A stretch of 64,000 bases of DNA from DASUPK01 sp963782345 (lineage in GTDB: Bacteria; Actinomycetota; Thermoleophilia; Solirubrobacterales; 70-9), in the NCBI GenBank assembly GCA_963782345.1, contig CAWAJF010000007.1, forward strand, positions 473,761-537,760. Reading direction: 5' to 3'. Both the position numbers and the translations under genes were made by a program. Below, one piece after another: positions 43,526 through 52,564 of this stretch. Numbering within the stretch: position 1 is the stretch's first letter; the number at the start of each line of letters is the position of its first letter. A model generated the notes under the pieces. It made no database searches. It was not told where the DNA came from and saw only the letters and a program-made list of their open reading frames with translations.

Positions 43526-44541
43526 ACGAGGCACCGAGACGCATAACCCGGAAGCAGCTCCTGATCGGGCTCGCCTTCGCGGCGGTCTCGCTCGGAGCGC
43601 TCTACATCGTGCTGCCGAACATCGCCGGGCTCGGCGACACCTGGAGGAGACTCGACCGCGGCGAGCCCGGCTGGCTGACCGCCGGCCTGGTCCTCGAGAT
43701 CCTCTCCTTCTTCTGTTACGTCGCGCTCTTTCGCGGAGTGATCGGCCGCGAGGCCCGGATCGGCTGGGCCCAGAGCTACCGGATCACGCTGGCGAGCCTC
43801 GCCGCCACCAGGCTGCTCGCCGCCGGCGGGATCGGCGGCATCGCCCTGACCGCATGGGCGCTGCGCCGCGACGGGCTCCCGGCCCCGCTCGTGGCGCTGC
43901 GGATGGCGACCTTGCTGGTGCTGCTGTACGCGGTCTACATGGGAGCCGTGGTGGTCACCGGCCTCGGCCTGCGGATCGGGATCCTGTCCGGTCCCAGCCC
44001 CCTCGCCTTCACGCTGATCCCCGCCGCGGTGGCGGGCCTGATCATCGTCGCCTGCCTGCTGATCGGCTACTTCGGCGGCGAGCTGCGCGAGACGACCAAG
44101 CGCCTCAACCATCCGAGGAGGCGCGAACGCTGGCGGGCCGCGTTGGCGACGGTGCCGGACACTCTCGCCGGTGGCGTGCGGGGCGCGATCGCGACCCTCA
44201 GGGACCGGCCCGCCAACGGGGGGTGGGCGGCCGGCTGGTGGGGATTCGACATCGCCGTGCTCTGGGCGTGCCTGCACGCATTCGGCACTCCGCCGCCCGC
44301 CGGCGTGATCGTCGCCTCGTACTTCATCGGCATGACAGCGAACCTGCTGCCCCTGCCCGGCGGCGTCGGCGGCGTCGAGGGCGGGATGATCGGCTCGCTG
44401 ATCGCCTTCAACGTCCCCGGCGGCCTCGCGATCGTCGCGGTGCTCTCCTACCGGGCCTTCTCGTTCTGGCTGCCGACCATCCCCGGAGCGATCGCGTACA
44501 TCGGCATCCTCAGGCGCGACCCGGCACCCGCCACGGCTTAG
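43522..44541 (+). CDS. Lysylphosphatidylglycerol synthase TM region / YbhN-like membrane protein
   Basis: The 339-aa product has about eight spans and matches the UPF0104/YbhN fold: LPNIAGLGDTWRRLDRGEPG near the N-terminus, RLLAAGGIGGIALTAWALRR, then MTANLLPLPGGVGGVEGGMI and YRAFSFWLPTIPGAIAYI. These proteins resemble the flippase part of MprF and may translocate lipids or glycans. No aminoacyltransferase domain is present. It is co-translated with the VOC gene and converges on the aldo/keto reductase 4 bp away. Confidence 0.88.
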   Translation: MNEAPRRITRKQLLIGLAFAAVSLGALYIVLPNIAGLGDTWRRLDRGEPGWLTAGLVLEILSFFCYVALFRGVIGREARIGWAQSYRITLASLAATRLLAAGGIGGIALTAWALRRDGLPAPLVALRMATLLVLLYAVYMGAVVVTGLGLRIGILSGPSPLAFTLIPAAVAGLIIVACLLIGYFGGELRETTKRLNHPRRRERWRAALATVPDTLAGGVRGAIATLRDRPANGGWAAGWWGFDIAVLWACLHAFGTPPPAGVIVASYFIGMTANLLPLPGGVGGVEGGMIGSLIAFNVPGGLAIVAVLSYRAFSFWLPTIPGAIAYIGILRRDPAPATA

Positions 44542-44544
44542 CCG

Positions 44545-45519
44545 CTATACGCCCCCGAACGACGGGCCGCCCACCTGGACCGCCGTCTCCATGATCGAGT
44601 CGATCCGCGCCAGGTCCTGATCGGAGAGCTTCACCTCGGCCGCCTCGACGGCCGAGGCGATGTGCTCCCGGTTTCGGGTGCCGACGATCGCCACATGGAC
44701 GGCGGGGTTGGCCAGCACCCAGGCGATCGCCAGCTGGCTCACGTCGATCCCGCGCTCGGCGGCGACCTCGCTCAGCTCGTCGACCGTCTCCAGGTTCCGC
44801 CTGAACCCCTCCCCCTGGAACACGGAGCTCCCGGCCCGCCAATCTCCCTCGGGGAACGCCTGGTCCTCGCGCATCGCCCCGGTCAGCAGGCCGTGGCCGA
44901 GCGGGCCGTAGGCGAGGACCCCGACGTCGTGCTCGCGACAGAACGGCAGCACCTCCTCCTCGATCTCCCGGCGGAAGAGGTGGTACACCGGCTGCAGGGT
45001 CTCGACGGGCAGGGTGCGCGAGAAGTCATCCATCTGGCCGGGATCGAAGTTGGACACCCCGACGTGGCGGATCTTGCCCTCCTCGACGAGCTCCCGCAGC
45101 GTTTCGGCGCTCTCGGCGAACGGCGCGTCGGGATCGGGCCAGTGCACCTGGTAGAGGTCGACGTACTCCAGCCCGAGCGCGTCGAGGCTTCGGTCGAGTC
45201 CCTCTCTCAACCACGCGGGAGAGGAATCGCGGCGCTGCTCGTCGCCGTCCATGCGGAGCCCGCCCTTGGTGGCGATCACGACGTCGTCACGGGCCGAACC
45301 CAGCTCGTCCTCGAGCGCCCGTCCGAGCAGCTGCTCGGAGCGTCCCCACCCATATCCGTACGCCGTGTCGAAGAAGTTGATTCCCAGGGTCCGCGCGTGC
45401 CGGATCGCGTCGATCGCGGCTCCCTCGTCGAAATCCCCCCAATCGCCTCCGAGCTGCCAGGTGCCGAAGCAGATCGGCGTCACCTGCAGCTTGCTCCGCC
45501 CAAGGCTCACGGTGTCCAT
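44545..45519 (-). CDS. Aldo/keto reductase
   Basis: The 324-aa TIM barrel shows FFDTAYGYGWGRSEQLLGRA with the catalytic Asp and Tyr, VDLYQVHWPDPDAPFAESAE with the catalytic His, and IRHVGVSNFDPGQM. NADPH site residues are AIVGTRNREHIASAVEAAEV. It reduces aldehydes or ketones with NADPH; the natural substrate is unknown. AAAGGGGA precedes the ATG at 45519. It is the only gene in its transcript, apart from a hairpin upstream. Confidence 0.93.
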   Translation of the reverse strand: MDTVSLGRSKLQVTPICFGTWQLGGDWGDFDEGAAIDAIRHARTLGINFFDTAYGYGWGRSEQLLGRALEDELGSARDDVVIATKGGLRMDGDEQRRDSSPAWLREGLDRSLDALGLEYVDLYQVHWPDPDAPFAESAETLRELVEEGKIRHVGVSNFDPGQMDDFSRTLPVETLQPVYHLFRREIEEEVLPFCREHDVGVLAYGPLGHGLLTGAMREDQAFPEGDWRAGSSVFQGEGFRRNLETVDELSEVAAERGIDVSQLAIAWVLANPAVHVAIVGTRNREHIASAVEAAEVKLSDQDLARIDSIMETAVQVGGPSFGGV

Positions 45520-45559
45520 CGAGAAGTCCCCTTTCGAGTGATCGGCTGCGTCCTACCCC

Positions 45560-45586
45560 GCGCCGCCGGGGGCTAACCGGCGGCGC
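45560..45586. terminator. Perfect 10-bp hairpin between the SHOCT gene and aldo/keto reductase gene
   Basis: GCGCCGCCGG and CCGGCGGCGC (7-base loop) form a strong GC stem downstream of the SHOCT gene stop, without a T-run. It probably terminates that transcript. Confidence 0.55.
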
Positions 45587-45596
45587 GGCCGTTGGA

Positions 45597-45989
45597 TTAC
45601 GCGACGATCTTGGACTTGGCCCGTTCGAACTCCTCGTCCGAGAGCTTGTGCTCGTCGTGGAGCTTCGCGAGCTTGGTGAGCTCATCCGCGGCGGATCCAC
45701 CGCCCGCGGTCTGCTTCACGTAGGCGTCGAGCTGGTTCTGGACCTCCTGCTGCTGCGCGAGAGCTCGCTCGCGCATGCCGGAGCCGCGCGCGATCAGGTA
45801 GATCAGCGTGCCCAGGAACGGCAGGAAGATGAGGAAGATGATCCAGGCGGCCTTACCCCAGCCGGACATCCCGTGATCGCGGAACAGGTCGCCGATGATG
45901 GTGAAGAGCACCATCAGCCATGCCGCGAAGACGAAGATCTCCAGGACTGTGAGCAGCCCCTGGCCAAACGTGTAATCAGCAAGAAACAT
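45597..45989 (-). CDS. PLDc_N/SHOCT small membrane protein
   Basis: From ATG 45989 the product has 130 aa, with GAGGGA as ribosome-binding site. Two spans (FVFAAWLMVLFTIIGDLF and WGKAAWIIFLIFLPFLGTLI) form a PLDc_N-type membrane module. A linker (ERALAQQQEVQNQLDAYVKQ) and a SHOCT domain (LTKLAKLHDEHKLSDEEFER) complete it. SHOCT is thought to be an oligomerisation or folding module. The role is unknown. Confidence 0.85.
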   Translation of the reverse strand: MFLADYTFGQGLLTVLEIFVFAAWLMVLFTIIGDLFRDHGMSGWGKAAWIIFLIFLPFLGTLIYLIARGSGMRERALAQQQEVQNQLDAYVKQTAGGGSAADELTKLAKLHDEHKLSDEEFERAKSKIVA

Positions 45990-46081
45990 CAAGGGTCCCT
46001 CCTCGGGATTGAGTCGTGGCCGTTGCTGCACCGCTGAGTATCCCCCAGCGAAGGCGTGAAAGGATCGTCAGCGCCTCGCTC

Positions 46082-47713
46082 ATGCGAAAGTGGATCCCGA
46101 TCATCATCCTGGCCTCGGGTCAGTTCGTCATGACGCTCGACACGAGCGTGATGAACGTCTCGATCTCCCAGATCACCGCCGATCTCAACACGTCGATCCA
46201 GGGAGTGCAGGCGGCGATCACCCTGTACGCGCTCGTGATGGCCGCCCTGATGCTGACCGGGGCCAAGCTCGGCGACATCTACGGACGCAACCGGCTGTTC
46301 GCGATCGGGCTCGCGATCTACGGCATCGGCTCCCTGACCACGGCCCTGAGCCCGAGCCTTCCGGTCCTGCTGGTCGGCTGGTCCGGGATCGAGGGACTCG
46401 GGGCGATCATGGTCATCCCCGGAATCGCGGCGCTCACGGCCGCCAACTACGAGGGCAAGGACCGAGCGCTCGCCTACGCGCTGATCGGCGGCATCACGGC
46501 CGTCGCCGTCGCGGTCGGCCCGCTGATCGGCGGCTGGATGACGACCAACGCCAGCTGGCGCTACGTGTTCGCGGGCGAGACGGTGGTCGTGATCGTGATC
46601 ATCCTGCTCCGAGGGCAGATCGCTCAGGCGCCGAAGCTGGAACGGCCACCGAAGCTGGACTACGTGGGATCGGTGCTCTCGGTCGTCGGCCTCGGCCTGG
46701 CCGTCTTCGGGATCCTGATGGGCAGCAAGTGGGGATTCGTGAGGCCGCTCGCAGCTCCGACGATCAACGGGACGGAGATCACTCCGCTCGGATTCTCGGT
46801 GGTGCCCTTCATGGTCCTGGCTGGACTCGGGGTGCTGGCTGGGTTCGTCCACTGGGAGGAGCGCCGGCACAGGCTCGGGCTTGACCGCCTCCTCGATACC
46901 GGTCTCCTCAAGATCACGCAGCTTCGCGCCGGTCTCACCACTCTGATGGGCCAGCAGCTGGTGCTGATGGGGCTCTTCTTCGTCGTCCCGGTCTACCTGC
47001 AGGTCGTGATCGGATTGGATGCGTTCGAGACCGGCAAGCGGCTGCTCCCGCTCTCCCTGGCGATGCTGGTCGCTGCAATGGCGGGCCCCAAGGTCGCGGG
47101 TCGACGCTCGCCGAGGACGGTCGCGCAGGTGGGCCTGGTTCTGATCAGCGCCGGAGCTGTCGTGATGCTCGCCACGCTCGACGCGAAGCTGAACGACACC
47201 GGGTTCAAGATCGCGATGGTCCTGGTCGGGGCCGGCGGGGGACTCCTCGCCTCGCAGCTCGGCAACGTGATCATGTCCTCGACCGACCCTGCCAAGGCCA
47301 GCGAGACGGGGGGTCTGCAGGGGACGGCGCTCAACCTCGGAGCCTCGCTCGGCACCGCGCTGATCGGCGCGATCCTGATCCTCAACCTGATCAACGGCTT
47401 CAACGACAACATCGCGGACAACCCGCAGGTGCCCGCCCAGGCGCGCGAGACGATCGCCGCCAACACGGAGGAGGGCATCGACATCGTCCCGGTCGCACAG
47501 GTCCAGCAACAGGCGCTCTCGAAGAGCCTCTCGCAGAGCCAGGCGGAGGCGGTGGCAGCCGACTACGGCGACGCCCAACTGGACGCGCTGCGCATCTCGG
47601 TCGGGGCGGTCGCGGCCCTGGCACTGCTCTCCCTCTGGTTCACGAGGAACCTGCCTTCCTCCAGCATCGCGCCCGTCGCCGAGTCCGAGGGGGCGGCCAA
47701 GGCACGCTCCTGA
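46082..47713 (+). CDS. DHA2-family MFS exporter (14 TM)
   Basis: From ATG 46082 the product has 543 aa (GTG 46016 would add 22 residues). It starts RKWIPIIILASGQFVMTLDT and has motif A GAKLGDIYGRNRLFAIGLAI and the proline/glycine-rich EGLGAIMVIPGIAAL. About 14 spans are expected, plus an external loop near residues 440-490. It should export drugs or other amphiphiles by proton antiport. No regulator gene is adjacent. The preceding divergent gene is the SHOCT protein. Confidence 0.9.
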   Translation: MRKWIPIIILASGQFVMTLDTSVMNVSISQITADLNTSIQGVQAAITLYALVMAALMLTGAKLGDIYGRNRLFAIGLAIYGIGSLTTALSPSLPVLLVGWSGIEGLGAIMVIPGIAALTAANYEGKDRALAYALIGGITAVAVAVGPLIGGWMTTNASWRYVFAGETVVVIVIILLRGQIAQAPKLERPPKLDYVGSVLSVVGLGLAVFGILMGSKWGFVRPLAAPTINGTEITPLGFSVVPFMVLAGLGVLAGFVHWEERRHRLGLDRLLDTGLLKITQLRAGLTTLMGQQLVLMGLFFVVPVYLQVVIGLDAFETGKRLLPLSLAMLVAAMAGPKVAGRRSPRTVAQVGLVLISAGAVVMLATLDAKLNDTGFKIAMVLVGAGGGLLASQLGNVIMSSTDPAKASETGGLQGTALNLGASLGTALIGAILILNLINGFNDNIADNPQVPAQARETIAANTEEGIDIVPVAQVQQQALSKSLSQSQAEAVAADYGDAQLDALRISVGAVAALALLSLWFTRNLPSSSIAPVAESEGAAKARS

Positions 47714-47775
47714 CTCAGGTCTGGCCCGTCCGGCCCAGCGGCAGGAAAGCCGCGCGCCGGCCCGAACGGACGGAA

Positions 47776-48516
47776 GTGGCTCGCAAAGCGAATCCAGGGT
47801 CCGGTGACAGCGCCCTCGGCATGTCTCGCCAGCCGGGCGAGCGGTGGGGGCATTTCGCCGAACGAGTTGCCAACGCGTTCGGGCTCGTCCTCATCCTGGT
47901 GATCGCGACGTACGCCCTCGGGTCCCTGACTGAGTTCAAGGGATGGACCGGCGCGCTGACCACGCTCGTCGCCGCGCTCGCCGGGGTCGTCGGCCTGGCC
48001 GGGGCCGGCGCGCGCCCCGCCATCGTCCGCGGTGCCGGGATTCTCGCCCTCGCGGCAGTCGTGCTCGCAATTCTCGCCAGGGTTCTCGACGACCTTCAGC
48101 TGCTCGGCGTGAGCTCGTTCGTGTTGGTCAGCATCCTGCTGGTCGCGGCCGGAGCCATCCTCCGCACCGTTCTCGCCGAATCCGAGGTCGGGTTCCGCAC
48201 GATCCTCGGCGCGATCAGCGTCTACACGATCCTCGGCCTGCTCTTCAGCTTCCTTTACGCCGCCATCGACAGGGTGCAATCCACGCCGTTCTTCGGATCC
48301 GGGGTGAACGTCAAGAGCGGCGACTTCCTCTTCTTCAGCTACACCACCCTGACGACGACGGGATACGGGAACCTGGTGCCCGCGGGGCAGCCGGGAAAGA
48401 TGTTCGCCGGGCTCGAGATGCTGATGGGCCAGATCTTCCTGGTCACCCTGGTCGCCGGGCTGGTCAGCCTCTGGCGGCCGGGACTGCTCAGTCGCCGGCG
48501 AGAGAGATCCGGCTAG
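47776..48516 (+). CDS. Two-pore-helix potassium channel-like protein (TTTGYGN filter)
   Basis: The 246-aa product (GTG 47776; ATG 47821 is an alternative) has about six hydrophobic segments. The last pair flanks the potassium selectivity filter FSYTTLTTTGYGNLVPAGQP. There is no cytoplasmic RCK domain, so gating may come from separate proteins; two RCK/TrkA proteins are encoded at 15.4-16.5 kb. It likely conducts K+ across the inner membrane. It converges on the coiled-coil gene with 4 bp overlap. Confidence 0.88.
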   Translation: MARKANPGSGDSALGMSRQPGERWGHFAERVANAFGLVLILVIATYALGSLTEFKGWTGALTTLVAALAGVVGLAGAGARPAIVRGAGILALAAVVLAILARVLDDLQLLGVSSFVLVSILLVAAGAILRTVLAESEVGFRTILGAISVYTILGLLFSFLYAAIDRVQSTPFFGSGVNVKSGDFLFFSYTTLTTTGYGNLVPAGQPGKMFAGLEMLMGQIFLVTLVAGLVSLWRPGLLSRRRERSG

Positions 48517-49040
48517 ACACGGCTGAGCACGTCTTTGAGGAGCGCGGAGCGGTCCCCGGGCCCGAACCTCTCGACGAGCTCCCCCTCGATCTCCGCGCGG
48601 TCCCTGCCCTCGACCGCCAGCTTCATCGCGACCAGTCGCTCGGCGGCGTCGTCGCCGTTGGCCGCCGGAGGCGAGATCGGAGCCTCCGGAGCACCCGGAG
48701 TCTCGGGTGGCGCCTCGGGCTCGGGCTCCGCTTCCGGAGCGGGCTCCGGCTCGGGCTCCGGCTGCGTCTCGGCGGCGGGTAGGGCCTCGGTGGCGGCTGC
48801 GACGAGCGTGCCCCCAAGCTCGTCGAGCGCCCTCTTGGCGGCTTCGATCTGGCCGCGAGCATCGGTTTCGGCGCGCTCGCGGATCTGAGCCGCTTCGGCC
48901 TGGGCGCGCTCGCGAATGCTCGCCGCCTCCTCCTCCGCCCGGCGGATGATCTCGCCGGCCTCGGCCTCCGCCTCGGCGAGCACGCCGCGCACGGCCTCCG
49001 CCGCCTTGGCCGCAAGCTCGTCTGCGTGTCCTTCCGTCAT
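48513..49040 (-). CDS. Coiled-coil protein with Pro/Glu-rich linker, unknown
   Basis: From ATG 49040 the product has 175 aa. An Ala/Glu coiled coil (about residues 5-85, with EEEAASIRERAQAEAAQIRE) is followed by a Pro-Glu-Pro-Glu linker and a C-terminal helical module (ERLVAMKLAVEGRDRAEIEG, ELVERFGPGDRSALLKDVLS). The architecture resembles DivIVA-like or cell-pole scaffold proteins, but no family could be named. The ATG follows a leaderless TACCCT box. Confidence 0.65.
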   Translation of the reverse strand: MTEGHADELAAKAAEAVRGVLAEAEAEAGEIIRRAEEEAASIRERAQAEAAQIRERAETDARGQIEAAKRALDELGGTLVAAATEALPAAETQPEPEPEPAPEAEPEPEAPPETPGAPEAPISPPAANGDDAAERLVAMKLAVEGRDRAEIEGELVERFGPGDRSALLKDVLSRV

Positions 49041-49048
49041 CGCCTGCA

Positions 49049-49054
49049 AGGGTA
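49049..49054 (-). promoter_or_regulatory. -10 box of a probable leaderless promoter (coiled-coil gene)
   Basis: TACCCT on the minus strand ends 8 bases before ATG 49040, no Shine-Dalgarno between. Confidence 0.45.
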
Positions 49055-49711
49055 ATGGTGGACGCTAGAGCTCTGCGCCGCCACAACCCGCTCGTGGACA
49101 CTCGACTCCACATCCTCCCGCTGGCGCTGATCATGGTGATGGGCCCCCAGATCCTCACCTCGATCTTCCTGGTGACGAGCCGGAAGCCGGTGAGCAACTC
49201 GGCGGCCATGCTGGTCGGCGCGGCGCTGGGCGTCTGCACCTCGGTGGTGATCTGGTACCTGCTGGTTCGTGCGCTGCACATCGACCCGCGCGGCGGGGGC
49301 AGCCCGACCACGGCGGACTACGTGGTCGCGGGCCTCCTCGTGCTGCTGGGCATCCACGTCTTTCGCGGGCGAGGCACGGCGAAGGTGCCGAAATGGATGA
49401 GCGCGCTCCAGGAGGCCGAGCCAAAGCGCGCGTTCAGCCTCGGCTTCCTGCTCATCCTGCTGATGCCGACCGACATCATCGCGGTGATCGCGACCGTCAA
49501 CTATCTCCACGACCACCACCGCAGCGAGGTTCATGGCTGGGCACTGCTTGTCGCGACCGTCGGACTCCTCGCGATCCCGATCACCGCATACCTGCTGCTC
49601 GGCCGGCGCGCTCGCGAGGCGATGCCGGGGATCCGAGAGTGGCTCACCGGAAACGCCTGGCTCGTCAACCTGATCGTGATCGTCTACTTCACCTATCAGA
49701 CGCTGCACTAG
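49055..49711 (+). CDS. GAP-family (Sap-like) membrane protein
   Basis: The 218-aa product has six spans: LHILPLALIMVMGPQILTSI, MLVGAALGVCTSVVIWYLLV, YVVAGLLVLLGIHVFRG, FSLGFLLILLMPTDIIAVIA and two more ending LVNLIVIVYFTYQTLH. It fits the actinobacterial GAP/Sap family, linked in mycobacteria to peptidoglycolipid or sulfolipid addressing. The role here is unknown. Start may be ATG 49055 or a later GTG at 49094. Confidence 0.75.
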   Translation: MVDARALRRHNPLVDTRLHILPLALIMVMGPQILTSIFLVTSRKPVSNSAAMLVGAALGVCTSVVIWYLLVRALHIDPRGGGSPTTADYVVAGLLVLLGIHVFRGRGTAKVPKWMSALQEAEPKRAFSLGFLLILLMPTDIIAVIATVNYLHDHHRSEVHGWALLVATVGLLAIPITAYLLLGRRAREAMPGIREWLTGNAWLVNLIVIVYFTYQTLH

Positions 49712-49741
49712 CGCCGTCCGCCCCGGTACGGTGACCACCGA

Positions 49742-51313
49742 GTGAACGCGTCCGAGAGGGCTCAGGTTCCCGAGCGGGCGCCCGTCGTCCTCACCGCACT
49801 GATCCTCGTAGCTGCCGTGGCCAACCTGAACCTGGCGGTGGCCAACGTGGCGCTCCCGGACATCGGGAAGGCGTTCGACGCCGGCCAGACCGGGCTCGAC
49901 CTCGTCGCCGTGGGCTACTCGCTCGGGCTCGCCGCCTCGGTTCTCTACTTCGGCGCGCTCGGGGACCGCTACGGGCGCAAGATGATGCTCATCGCCGGCA
50001 CGGGACTGGCGATCCCGGCATCGCTGCTCGCCGCCTTTGCTCCTTCGCTGGGAGTGCTCTTCGTGGCGCGGCTCGTCGGCGGACTCGCCGCCGGGATGGC
50101 CTTCCCCACGACGCTCGCCCTGATCACGGCGCTGTGGTCGGGACCCGCGCGAACGAAATCGATCGCCCTCTGGTCCGCGCTCGGCGGCGCAATCGCGGCA
50201 CTCGGGCCGCTGCTCTCGGGCGCCCTGCTCACGGGATTCGACTGGGGATCGGTCTTCCTCGTCACCCTCCCGCTCGCCGTCGTCGCGCTCTACATGGCGT
50301 GGCGATACGTGCCGGCCCATGTCAACGAGGCGACCGCTCCGATCGACCACCGCGGCGGCGTGTACTCCATCGTGCTGGTCGCGGCGCTGATCTTCGCCAT
50401 CAACCTGGCTCCGGTCCCCGGCAAGGGAAAGCTCGCGATCGGGATTGGTGCCGTCGCCCTCGCGATGGCGGCTGCATTCGTCATCCGGCAGCGCCGCGCC
50501 CGGAACCCGCTCTACGACCTCGACGTCGCGTCCCGCCGGATCTTCTGGGTCGCCGCCTGCGCGGGGATCGTCGTCTTCGGCACGCTGATGGCCGCGATGT
50601 TCATCGGCCAGCAGTTCCTGCAGAACGTGCTCGACTACTCGACTCTGGACGCCGGCCTGGCCATCCTTCCCGCGGCACTCTGCATGGTGGTCGTGGCGCC
50701 CCGGTCGGCGAAGCTGGTCGAGACGAGAGGTGCCCGCTTCACGCTCCTGCTCGGATACCTCTTCTGCCTGCTGGGCTTCGTGGCGATGCTCCTGCTCTGG
50801 AAGGACAACATCTCCTACTGGAAGGTCGGCCTCGGCTACGCCTTGATCGGGATCGGGGTGGGCTTCGCCGGGACACCCGCCTCCCACTCGCTGACGGGCT
50901 CGGTCCCGGTGAAGCGAGCGGGGATGGCCTCCGCCACCGCCGATCTGCAACGCGACCTCGGCGGAGCGATCATGCAGTCGATCCTCGGGGCCCTGCTCAC
51001 CGCCGGCTACGCCGCCGCCGCGGGGGCGGCGATCGCCTCCTCGCCGAAGGCGAGTCATGTCTCGACCAACGTCCAGGGCGAGCTGACCAAGTCCTTCTCG
51101 AGCGCCGCCGGCGTCGCGGAGCAGTACCCCCAGTACAAGACCCAGATCATCGCCGCCGCCAAGACCTCGTTCCTGCAGGGCGACGCGTGGGCCTACTCGG
51201 CGGGGATCGTGGCGATCGTGCTCGGCGCCGCCCTGGTCTTCTTCATGTTCCCCAGACGCGACCCGGAGCAAGCCCTCCTGGCCGAATACGGCGCCGAGGA
51301 CAGATTCACCTAG
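49742..51313 (+). CDS. MFS exporter (DHA2-type)
   Basis: The 523-aa product has about 14 spans. It opens PVVLTALILVAAVANLNLAV, and has the motif A region GALGDRYGRKMMLIAGTGLA. The C-terminal part has ASHSLTGSVPVKRAGMASAT and DLQRDLGGAIMQSILGALL. It should be a drug or metabolite exporter. It starts at GTG 49742, 31 bases after the GAP-family stop and possibly in the same transcript. It is convergent with the F420-dependent reductase at 51324. Confidence 0.9.
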   Translation: MNASERAQVPERAPVVLTALILVAAVANLNLAVANVALPDIGKAFDAGQTGLDLVAVGYSLGLAASVLYFGALGDRYGRKMMLIAGTGLAIPASLLAAFAPSLGVLFVARLVGGLAAGMAFPTTLALITALWSGPARTKSIALWSALGGAIAALGPLLSGALLTGFDWGSVFLVTLPLAVVALYMAWRYVPAHVNEATAPIDHRGGVYSIVLVAALIFAINLAPVPGKGKLAIGIGAVALAMAAAFVIRQRRARNPLYDLDVASRRIFWVAACAGIVVFGTLMAAMFIGQQFLQNVLDYSTLDAGLAILPAALCMVVVAPRSAKLVETRGARFTLLLGYLFCLLGFVAMLLLWKDNISYWKVGLGYALIGIGVGFAGTPASHSLTGSVPVKRAGMASATADLQRDLGGAIMQSILGALLTAGYAAAAGAAIASSPKASHVSTNVQGELTKSFSSAAGVAEQYPQYKTQIIAAAKTSFLQGDAWAYSAGIVAIVLGAALVFFMFPRRDPEQALLAEYGAEDRFT

Positions 51314-51323
51314 CTCCGAGCCC

Positions 51324-51983
51324 TCACCCGTAGCTCGGCGGCGGGGGGATCTCCTCCCCGGCCCTGACCGACTCGACCACCTTCTCGGCATCGGGCAGGC
51401 GGTACTCCTCGCCGTACACGGCCCCCGGCCGCCGGGGCGCCTCCATCACCTCGGCGTCGGCGTTCGCGCCGACGTCCACCGGGACGTAGCCTGCGTCCGC
51501 GATCAGGCCCATGACCACCTGCTTCGCGTCCTCGCCGTCGCCGCAGACCCACTGGACGACGCGATCGGCCTCTGGTCGAAAGGCGGCGTCCGCCTGGAAC
51601 GCCGCGGTCAGCGTGTTGAAGCTCTTCGTGTAGCGGGCGGCGTGAACTCGGGCGGCGTGAAAGCTCGCCGCCGTCTCGCCCCCGGCGGGCATCTCGGAGC
51701 TGCCGTACTGGTTGGTCGTCTCGATCACGATCTTGCCGTCGAGCGAGCCCGCCGACGACACCGCGTCGTTGAACCCGTCCCAGGGAACGGCGAAGACCAC
51801 CACCTCGCCGAAGTCAGCCGCCTCGGCCGGCGTGCCGACGCTCGCGGCCTCGCCGATCTCAGCGGCGAGCGGCGCGAGCTTGGACGCGTCTCGCCCGCTC
51901 AGCTTCACCTCGTGACCCCCCTTTGCGAACTGCGTCGCGCAGTTGCCGCCGATCCGGCCTGCCCCAACGATTCCGATCCTCAT
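51324..51983 (-). CDS. NADPH-dependent F420 reductase-like (NpdG-like) oxidoreductase
   Basis: From ATG 51983 the product has 219 aa. It has the Rossmann start MRIGIVGAGRIGGNCATQFA, then HEVKLSGRD, VVVFAVPWDGFNDAV and IVIETTNQYG. The C-terminal segment ARYTKSFNTLTAAFQADAAF matches the NADP oxidoreductase/F420 family. It may supply reduced F420 for the Ddn-like protein at 4.8 kb; this is inference. In-frame extension to 52118 is Arg-rich and overlaps the pseudogene. Confidence 0.85.
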   Translation of the reverse strand: MRIGIVGAGRIGGNCATQFAKGGHEVKLSGRDASKLAPLAAEIGEAASVGTPAEAADFGEVVVFAVPWDGFNDAVSSAGSLDGKIVIETTNQYGSSEMPAGGETAASFHAARVHAARYTKSFNTLTAAFQADAAFRPEADRVVQWVCGDGEDAKQVVMGLIADAGYVPVDVGANADAEVMEAPRRPGAVYGEEYRLPDAEKVVESVRAGEEIPPPPSYG

Positions 51984-52039
51984 CCCAGCCCCCTTGTTTC
52001 GGAGTGGACAACGGAGCTGGGCAGGCATCCGGATTCCAG

Positions 52040-52556
52040 ATGAAGCGCTGTCTCGCCCTTCCCGCCCTCGTCCTGCTGCTCCCCGTCGCCGGCGCGACGG
52101 CCGCCCGTGCCGACGCATCGAGGGCCTGGCGGTTCCTCGCCCGCCTCCACCGCCTGAAGCGCGCGTCAGGGGCGGCTACGACGTCGCGGCGATCCACCCC
52201 TACTCCCCGGGCCTGAGGAAATCTTCCACCAGCTGAGCAAGGCGCGGAAGGCGATCGGCCGCCACACACCGCTGGCGGTGACCGAGCTGGGCTGGGCCTC
52301 CGGACCGCGGAGCGACGGCGTCCTCTTCCGCGATCCGAAGGGTCAGGCGAAGTCGCTGCGAACCGTGTTCAAGACGCTGCGCCGCAACCGCCGTCGCTAC
52401 AAGATCGAGAGCGTGTTCTGGTTCAGCTGGCGGGATCTGCCGGAGGGAATCGCCGGACCGTGCAGTTTCTGCGGCAGCACCGGGCTGCTCCACGACGATT
52501 ACCGGGCGAAGCCCTCGCTGCGGGCCTTCACCGCCTTCACGGGCGGGCACCCCTAG
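52040..52556 (+). pseudogene. Broken secreted glycoside hydrolase-like gene
   Basis: A signal peptide (MKRCLALPALVLLLPVAG, cleavage near ARADA) opens in one frame at ATG 52040. The typical glycosidase segment GGYDVAAIHPYSP (about 52165-52208) reads in a second frame. A third frame carries GPEEIFHQLSKARKAIGRHT, LAVTELGWASGP, IESVFWFSWRDLPEGI and CGSTGLLHDDY, ending at 52556. These are pieces of actinobacterial asl1-like glycosyl hydrolases, normally about 350-400 aa. Most of the catalytic domain before GGYD is missing and at least one frameshift separates HPYSP from GPEEI, so it is a decayed remnant. Confidence 0.8.
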
Positions 52557-52564
52557 CTGGCCAC

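Noticed and set aside
45989..46031. Longer start for the SHOCT protein
   Set aside because: GAGGGA sits properly before ATG 45989; the extension is Arg/Pro-rich and runs into the divergent promoter.
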